From assembly GCA_031213475.1 (NCBI GenBank), contig JARUPZ010000016.1, positions 744,001 through 808,000 on the forward strand: a stretch of DNA of 64,000 nt. The letters are read 5' to 3'. Under the pieces are notes generated by a model, which did not search any database, had not been told where the DNA came from, and saw nothing but the letters and a program-made list of their open reading frames with translations. Below, in pieces: positions 56,415 through 64,000 of the stretch; positions within the stretch are counted from its first letter, which is position 1, and the number at the start of each line of letters is the position of its first letter. The position numbers and the translations under genes were made by a program. The stretch is from Nereocystis luetkeana. Its lineage: Eukaryota > Sar > Phaeophyceae > Laminariales > Laminariaceae.

Positions 56415-59278
56415 TAGCAGCGACGCTATGGACCTGACAGAGGTCAGCAACAACAGCGGCGGCAGCTGCAGTGGTGGCGGTGGAGGTGGCGGCAGCTGCA
56501 GCGGTGGCGACGGTGGTTCCGGAAGCTGCGGTGGTGGCGACGTCGCCAGCAGCAGCAGTAGCGGCGGTGGTGACAGCAGTATTGGCAGCGGTGGCGGTGG
56601 TGGTGGTGGTGGTGGCGGCGACAGCAGTTGCAGCAGCGGTGGCGGTGGCCGAAGCGACAGCGGCAGTGGCGGTAGTGGCGGGAAGAAGAGGCGCCGGTCG
56701 TCGGAAGACGAGAACGGCGAGGAGGGTTCTGGCTCAGAGGTGCGTGTACGGTGGGCCAACGCCAAGGCTAGTGCCAAGGCCGTTCTATTGTGTTGATGGG
56801 GTTTGTTCGCTGCTATATACTTACAGTATTGTGTGTACGTACCAGGTTCATATAAAAACTGCTGTGCGTTCGCCGCCATCCTATCTGAGATTGGCCATAC
56901 ATTAATAGCAGTATTGATTGATTGTCTTCAATACAATACAGGAGAGCCATTAATTAACGTATTAGTAGATAAACGAGCATGAATTATTCATAAATCTAGA
57001 CTGAGGCTGCAGGAAACTAAGAAATTCTGGAGCGGTTAGACTGAATACAATGTACAGCACACCTTACCCCAGAGAAGAAATCCAGTCTGGCCCAGCGTTC
57101 CTGCTCTTACTGCTATAGTTGTCCTGTCCCTGCGTACTTCTAAAAACATGCCAGCTGCGAAACCCTCATGTAGGCATTGCTGCTGATCTTCAACTTTGGC
57201 AAGCTGCGTGATGCTTCGGTCACGTTCACTCTACCTGTATCTTTACCGCACAGGAGGGACACGTAAGTATATACCCTGTGTTCTATTGCTTTCTTCTTCT
57301 GTTGGCCCTACCTACGGTATATTAATTCTGGGGAGTCTTGTTTCGTGGATGTTGGATAATAGGCAGACCTAGTGTCCACAGACAGGCAAACCTGGCTCTC
57401 GTAGACGGACAAAAATCTGATTCATATGGAGGCGAAGACGATTCGTAGATGACAAAACCCGATTCAGACCTGAGCAAACCTGATTCGTAGATAGGCAAAC
57501 CTGATTTATGGATGGGCAAGCCTGGTTTATAGTCAGGCGAACTTGATCCATATATGTACATGATATGCAAACCTGACTCATGGATGGGAATATATAAAGC
57601 AAATATATCAAGTCCTGAGTCATAGATACGTATCCGTTCGACGGTAGTCGACGAGACAAGAAAGTGCGGAACCTGTCTTGCAGTAAACAAATGCAGGGCA
57701 CGTACCGTAGTGGGGGGGGGAGGGGGGTGTACTCGATATCATTCATGGCCGTGGTCGTATGACCATAGACCCTCGCATCCCTACAATGCCGGGACACTTC
57801 GCGTCGGGTCTTCACTGACCAGACAGGCATTGCTTGCATCAAGCGCGAAGTGGGAAGGGGGGGGGCGGGGGAAGAGCCTGCTATGTGACGCCGGGGATCT
57901 GAGTTACGGGTATTAATAGGGGGGGGGAGCAGGAGAAAGGAGGGTGAAGATTTTAGATGGGATGGTAAACTGTATCCTGGTCAGTATCGTATTATACGAG
58001 TATATATATGCAATTATATCTCAATACCCTTGTTATCACAGTTAATAAAACAAAGATGATTCATAGATACGTACAGTAGGCAAAACTGATTCATAGATAA
58101 GATAATCTGACTCCCCCCCCGCCCCCGCCCCCCCCCCCCCCCCTCCCCCGATTCAACGGTCTCCCGGTATCGACGGTCTCCACGGCGCTCCCTTCCTTCC
58201 TTCCCTCCCTCCTTCCTTCCCGGCCTGAATCACACCCCTCCAGAGCCAGGCGAAGAAGGTCAAGACATAAATCCCACGGCATACTAGCTATCACCTGGTA
58301 CTTTTCTGTGCGTGCCTGGTATTCTATGGGGTGTGTCGGGCTCGTGGCGTGTATTCGATGCGTACTGCCTTGGCATATGTGCGTGCAATAGGATGGGGAC
58401 CCGAAGCCGACAAAAATGCCGTGGGGGGCGTAATGGGTGTGGTTGTGGTGTTATTATGTGCTGGAGATTGGGGGTTTCGATGTTTGGAGGGCGTGTTTGG
58501 GTGTACTGATACCTTTCTTGAAGGGCGTGCGTGCGCCGTATTACTCTGTCGTAGGCGGTGGTTATCGTTTCGAAGTGGGTGTGTATGTACTGTACGCGTA
58601 CACGTAAGAAGACGAGCCTGGGGTTGGATGTAGTAAATCCGTCTTGGGCATTGCCCGGACGGCGTCGTCGGCGGGAGAGGAGGCTTGAACAGAGCAGTGT
58701 GGCTGGGGGGTGTTCCCTCGGAGGCTGCAAAGTGGGGAGTGAGTATAGCGGGGGGTGTCAGAGGCTTGTCTGCTCATTTTCAGCGATCATGTATACACTA
58801 CTCAAAGCCCTCGGGTATGGTTTGCGTATATGTGTTTATATGTTGTTATTGTTTGCTGAAGTTTGAGATGTTTTTCTGCCGCACGACTGTTCTGTGTGGT
58901 TGTGGCCTTGACGGAAGGAAGACACCACCCACCCAGTGTGTAACCTGCCATGGAAGTGTGGCGAACCTTGGTGGCGTCACACTTTCTGTGTTGCTGTAAT
59001 TATCTGCCCCCCCTCCCCTCCCCCCCTCCTGGTAAATATCTTCTCCCCCCCCCTCCCCGCCTTCTGGTAAATATCTGCCCCCCGCCCCCCCCTTGAATAC
59101 TCAGGGCGTTCTTATGCGGCATGGTGGTATAGATATGTTGTTTCGGATGTACTGCGCCACTTTACCCTTAGCCGTGTCGGAGGACCTTTGCCGCTGCTTT
59201 GAAGCGCGAATCGAGATTGCACGTCATGGCTGCATCAAATTGACGCGCTCTGGGTGCAGCGATTTTTCTTTTTGCTAG
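52695..59278 (+). CDS. four-exon gene for a Ser/Gly-rich, probably nuclear protein, copy 2
   Basis: Exons are 52,695-52,832, 54,573-54,635, 56,098-56,739 and 59,105-59,278, about 338 residues. All splice borders and phases match copy 1. Differences are mild: an Ala-to-Gly change in exon 1, Val-to-Met and Lys-to-Arg near the start of exon 3, a few more Ser codons in the AGC run, one fewer Gly in a glycine run, and Val-to-Met at the start of exon 4. No frameshift or stop has appeared, so both copies could be active. A proline-rich frame on the minus strand across exon 3 (56,037-56,879) is the antisense of the AGC and GGT repeats. Confidence 0.62.
54767..54975 (+). mobile_element. SINE 3'-body copy (B2, intronic)
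   Basis: Recent duplicate of 31,195-31,400, with a few substitutions. Confidence 0.6.
57359..57629. repeat. 21-24-base minisatellite (B2, intronic)
   Basis: Duplicate of 33,780-34,050. Unit number and order are unchanged. Confidence 0.75.
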
Positions 59279-59296
59279 CTTCTTCTGTTGGCGTGT

Positions 59297-59302
59297 AATA
59301 AA
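59297..59302 (+). promoter_or_regulatory. polyadenylation signal AATAAA, copy 2
   Basis: Same position relative to the stop codon as the signal at 35,720. Confidence 0.6.
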
Positions 59303-59868
59303 ACTGAGCTCTACGGTGTACGAGTGTACAAGGGCCCTTGGGTTAATTGTGAGTATTAAATAGCAGTGTCGATGAGCTTTGTTGACGAGTGCATTTGTAC
59401 AAGTGAGTGGGTTCAGCTATTCTTGAATAGCTCTATGTAGATAACCCTGGCGTGCGAGTGCCTTTTGTAAGTTGCTGGGGTTGGGGGAGGTATATGTTGG
59501 GATAACTGGTGTGCAAACATGACTCGTGTTTTATACTGGGGTTATTATAGTGCCGCTTGACATATATAGGGGGCTGTTTTCATCAGTTCTGGATATTCAG
59601 ATGTTTCTTGTCTGGTGTTTTAGTTTGTACGCGACCAATCATACGGAGGACATGTAATAAGCGTTTTTTAGGTATTTTTGGGGGTAGGAGCGAGTTGATA
59701 GTGTGAGATACTGTTGGCCCCTGTCTGTTCTTGAACCGTTTTTTTTCATGTCCTCTGTGTCGTCGTACTTTTTGGTCGACGAGCCAATACTATTAAACAA
59801 TCAAGCGCGTTTGATGTATGTATGTAAACAAGGGTTATTTTTGTTTTTTGGCGGACGAGTCAGCAAAG

Positions 59869-61069
59869 ATGAGCTCCGGTGGGGTGCTCTCCGGTCGCGC
59901 CAAGGTTGTCTGGATAAGAAATAATGTGAACAACGTAATAACCGAGAAGCGGATATTAGCTTTAGAAAAACGGTATTGCTGCCGACACAAAGACGCTCCT
60001 TCCTGTGCTGCTGTCCACGTCAAACTCGCTCTTTCAGGTTCGTTTTTTTCCTCGCCATAGCTGGTACTTCGCAAAACCGACACACACCAGATACCGCGGG
60101 TAAGACAGCAGCACCGACAAGGAAGTTATCATGCTGACGGAAACTCTGCGTCTTGTTGCCGTCGGTAGTGATCCAACCATCGGTAGGTCATATCATGACG
60201 ATTTAACCGCCGATAAGATATGATCCAGCCATCGATCAATACAAGAACACATATACAAAGGGTACCAGAAACTCTGTTTCAACTCCGGCATCGCCATGGG
60301 GTAGAAGAAACGGCGACGACAACGCCCCAACAAAAACAGGCTATCCGAGAAGGATAAACAGGCGCTTGCGAACGTGACCCTTTCAGGTGTGTGCCTCCTC
60401 CGTAAATTTCATCCTCGGGCAAGAAAAAAGGCCAAGAGAAGACGATGGGTGGCTTCGGAAATTCGAAGCCCAGATTGTGCGAAGGTTAGACCTTCGCTGT
60501 AGCCACTGAGTTAGAAGTCGATCAACGGACTGGGATGTACTTACTGTGCCTGTAGATAAACGCCTTGACCACTTGGTTATTAGGCAGTCGAAGGGCGATG
60601 GAGGGGGTGGCGCCCTTGTTACTGATCTAGCAGACCCGCCCCTCTCTTTCTTTACGGTACATCCTTATCCTTATCTTCGTGCTTGTCGTCTTGGCCAGCT
60701 ACATCTACGGCGAGGGCGGCCGGTCCACGACCAGACAGCGAAATACGCGACGCGTTCTACCGGCACACAGGTGAACGCCAGGGGCATTCTTTTCTCACGC
60801 CAGATAACAAAGCCACGCTGCCGCCGCCGCCACCGCCGCCGCCAACACCGGTCGCCGATTCCATCCCCACCCCCGCTCTCACTCACTCCCATTCCCAATC
60901 CCACCCCCACTCTACGCTCACTCCCATTCCAACTTCCCCTTCCACTCGCACTTTCTGCTCATCCGTCACTGGCCGCCGCCCCCTCCCCTCCCCCCGCAAA
61001 CAGCGATTTCATGTAGGGGACCTGAACCTGCCAGAAAGAAGAATGAGTTACCGGGACACCAGTAGTTAG
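59869..61069 (+). CDS. four-exon gene for a small basic protein, copy 2
   Basis: Exons are 59,869-60,037, 60,387-60,484, 60,699-60,770 and 61,004-61,069, the same lengths and phases as copy 1. The coding differences I saw are a Phe-to-Leu change in exon 1 (TTCGAA to TTAGAA) and an Asn-to-Thr change near the C-terminus. The exon 3 acceptor changed from CATGCCCAG to CTTGGCCAG but keeps its AG. The product is again 134 residues, unknown family. Confidence 0.58.
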
Positions 61070-62279
61070 GAGGAGGAGGAAGAAGGTTCACAGGTGAAAG
61101 CAACAGAGAGTAGAACTCACAGAGTGGGAGAATGTGAAATGTACACGGAGGAAACGGGATGTGCTAGAGGAGGACAAAATACGATTGTGACATGGAGAAG
61201 TTTGGTACGCTACATAGTGACGAGAAAATGATCGTTATGCTAGGCAACAGATGGTGGCCACAGACGGCGATAAGATAAGAAAAAAAAGACCAATCCCATA
61301 TTACACACGGACAATACATAATGAGCGCCCAAATGTTGGAGGCGTCTCTATTTGGAGTAGGAACGGTGCTCCATCTCGACAGGGACACGCAGCCAACGGT
61401 CATGGCTATTAATAAGGCAAGCAAAAAATGAGTGTACCCCCCCCCAAACTTCCTGAGCGCCTCCAGCCCAATGAATGCCATCAAAGCCGGTCCGTGGAAA
61501 GGCTGTATTGATACGTTCATTCTCCATCATCATCACGTTCGATGGAAACATAATATGAGGTGTGTCTGCCATTACTTCCTCGCAGCCGACTTCTTCTTCT
61601 CTTCTGTTGAACATGATTTTCAATTTTCGACGCGTTCTACGATAGAGGTACGAGGCACATTTCCGCGATTTGTTTTCTGAACGACGGGGCTCCTTAACCC
61701 CAAATCGTCGGAAAGTCAATCTTGTTTCGACAAAATTATGTTTTTGTGTACTTGGGCCATGGGATTATTCATCGGGATGCAATATTTTTTTTGCTGACTC
61801 ACTAATAGCATGGAGCTCCTCAAGTGTGAGGAGCCTCAGAAAAATTAGGGTGGACCTCTATCGTAGAACGCCTCTTTCTCCTGGCCGCTTCTCCTGGCAC
61901 TCTCTCCCTGTTCCCCCCTGCGCTGTTTGCCCGCCCCTTTGGTCTCCTTTCCACCCCGCTAAGACGAGCACGAGCCAATAAATAAAAGTCAGTGACCACG
62001 GAAATTGTATCTCACTACTTCATACCAGGTATATAGGATGAAGAATCAAGTACGGACGTCACAACGGGGCAACAGTTATTGCCTCTTGCTGTGCTGTCTC
62101 TACATCGCACTATATGGCTGGGCATGTTGGGTATGAGACGCGCCAGAAGAAAGCAGGACTAAGTAGCGAAATAACGACATTCATTTCCTGCAGAGGTTCC
62201 ATCGTAGTTTTTGGGAGCCTTACCTGTGACCGGTGACCATGGACTGGAGATTTTTTGGCGATGAGTTCAACAGTGAGAG

Positions 62280-62311
<32 letters not shown>

Positions 62312-62513
62312 ATACTCGTACGTATACCAGTACTCGTATTATACGTATCATACGGACGTACACGAGTACTTGTACCAGGTACAATACGTACCAGGTGAGT
62401 GTGAGTTACTTCGCTACGCGTATACTTCCGACTTCCTTTGGAAGCTGCTGGAAGATCCCACAAACGGAGCCCACGAGCGAAGAAGGGGAAATGAGCAAAC
62501 ATATTATTACTGG
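61070..62513. other. rest of block B2, no supported gene
   Basis: Counterpart of 37,493-38,940. Indels relative to it include a three-base loss in the CTTCTTCTCC stretch near 61,890 and a one-base loss near 61,600. The latter makes a 123-codon minus-strand frame (61,348-61,719) continuous. That frame has no ATG start, so it is not called. Confidence 0.4.
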
Positions 62514-64000
62514 GATTTTAACGGTATATATTGGGTAGTTCCTCACTTGAGAAGCCCCCCCGTCAGCCACAAATATTTATGGCCCAACAATTCTACGCAA
62601 TGTAACGGGTTGGCCGGGTTGACAGGGTTTAATGGAACACGTTTGCTGTGCGACATAATTCAGGGTATATATACCTACAACAAAAAAGGCGTGATGGGCA
62701 TTGGACTCGTACGAAACTTGGGGCGGTATGCTTGAACCAGTTCACAGTACGTTATCAGGTGGAGCACACCACATTGTTACACGCATATGAAACAACCGCA
62801 CGAACATGAGCGACCCATTTCGCGTTATACCAGGCATTAAAAAATCACCCTACGAGGTAGTCGCAGTCTTATCATTATGCCCCCCGAATACCAGATGCAG
62901 GGTAAATACAGTAGTACTATTTCTATTTGCTGCTGCTGTACTGCGGTGCTGCTGCTCCTCGAAATACCGGATTTACGCACAGGCGCCCCCAGTGGCTTGG
63001 TACTAAGTGGTCCGCGTGCCTATTACGATCAATTTCGTGGGTTCGAGTATCACCGAGTGCATACTCGTGCGAAGGGACTTTTTCTTGCATATATATTTAG
63101 TCGGGGAAAGCGCGAGATGAGAGCAACATTCTTCAATGAAAATCGACGAGTAGTGGGGGATGCTGCACCCTACGCGCGATGAAAACGCAGGCATGTACCG
63201 GGGGGGAGAAGGGTCGACACTACTTGTGACCACGGCGTGTCCAGACGATCGCTAGTACTGACGAAAAAAAACAGGATCCATGGCGGCTGTGACCGTTTTG
63301 TGATTAATACGTATACCTGGTATATGAATAGTTTGATCTACTCCGTCGCTGACGATGTATCGATGAAGGCTTCCCGAAACGTATTTTATGTCTTGATGCC
63401 TTCATGCTTCATGCTTCATGCCCGGCGTCAGTGTCGTATCGTAACGGCGGACAGCAATGCCGACGTGCCGATAATATGCCCACTGAAATGTGTACACGTC
63501 CGACAAATCATCGATTCCCACTTACTTGGCGATCTACAGCAGGTCCTGGAGGAGTATATATATATCTCTGGGGGAAGACATATTCATGATCTGTATGATC
63601 TGTATGATCTAGCTCATGTTGGCGGGTGGGAGCCGTATAGTCTGCACGATCTGCTGTAAAGCACATGTTTCCTGGGTTGATTGTTAACTATAAGTATGCT
63701 GATTCCGAACAATCTCTCACAATGGCAGGTGACGACCGGCTGCTGTTTGTTGTAGATGGTCTATAATAAATAACGGATCATGATTTGTATGCCCTTGTTG
63801 TGTACTGTTTCTTATAATAGATGTACTCGTGCGTAGGAAGAAGAGACAGCAGTAGTAGCAGGTAGACTGATCAGGAAGGCGCTCGAGGCATCTAGATGAG
63901 TCGTAGCCCGTGGCCATCCAGCACTTCCCACGCGATACCAGACGACAGCTTTTGTTTAGCGAGCGACAGATACACCCAGTCTTGGCTAAAACTTTACCTA
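62514..64000. repeat. segmental duplication block A3, cut by the window end
   Basis: Near-identical to 38,941 to about 40,420 at the same shift of about 23.57 kb, including the tRNA-like element. The block must continue past the window. Confidence 0.9.
62984..63083 (+). ncRNA. tRNA-like sequence (A3 copy)
   Basis: Counterpart of 39,411-39,510 in the recent copy. Here the B box is GGGTTCGAGTATC, so it keeps the GTTCGA core that A2 lost. Confidence 0.4.

Larger units (their letters stand above)
51970..62513. repeat. segmental duplication block B2 (recent copy)
   Basis: Near-identical copy of 28,395-38,940 carrying the same two genes in the same order. Similarity to the first copy jumps from diverged to almost perfect within a few tens of bases around 51,970. 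Confidence 0.92.

Noticed and set aside
56037..56879. 280-codon minus-strand frame with long Pro and Leu runs
   Set aside because: It is the complement of the AGC and GGT repeats in exon 3 of the duplicated gene. The equivalent frame in the first copy is broken.

Overview
This window looks like nuclear DNA of a eukaryote with spliceosomal introns. Coding capacity is sparse and split into short exons with GT...AG borders, polyadenylation signals follow two genes, and most of the sequence is repeats: microsatellites, MITEs, tRNA-derived SINEs and an LTR-element remnant. No bacterial operons, rRNA genes or CRISPR arrays were seen. The base composition, the AGC/CAG-type coding repeats (poly-Ser, poly-Asn) and a decayed retroelement C-terminal region of a type I associate with stramenopiles suggest a brown alga or related stramenopile. 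That assignment is an inference of moderate to low confidence.

Layout. Positions 1-12,045 are single-copy here. They hold one candidate first exon (459-601) and one well-supported four-exon gene (5,086-9,691) for a nuclear-looking, Lys/Ser-rich protein of about 579 residues, set in gene-poor sequence. From 12,046 to the end the window is a nested segmental duplication: block A1 (12,046-28,394), B1 (28,395-38,940), A2 (38,941-51,969), B2 (51,970-62,513) and A3 (62,514 to the window end). B1 plus the start of A2 is almost identical to B2 plus A3, with a shift of about 23.57-23.58 kb. A1 and A2 are older, clearly diverged copies that differ by many insertions.

Each B block carries the same two genes on the + strand: a four-exon gene for a Ser/Gly-rich protein of about 336-338 residues (29,123-35,701 and 52,695-59,278), and a compact four-exon gene for a basic 134-residue protein (36,292-37,492 and 59,869-61,069). 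I assembled both by matching exon frames across phase-compatible introns. Their frames are intact in both copies and I recognise no family. Each A block carries a probable Ser-rich coding segment (25,496-25,975 and 49,320-49,782) and a possible further exon (13,573-13,797 and 40,417-40,653).

The paired blocks act as a natural insertion record. Comparing A1 with A2 gives filled and empty sites for a tRNA-type SINE with a 5-base target duplication, a TTAA-targeting palindromic MITE, a solo LTR against a longer LTR-flanked remnant, and a 3.8-kb segment present in only one copy. The sharp jump in similarity near 28,395/51,970 is what unequal recombination between A1 and A2 would leave. All comparisons were done by eye, so boundaries are approximate unless flanking duplications fix them.
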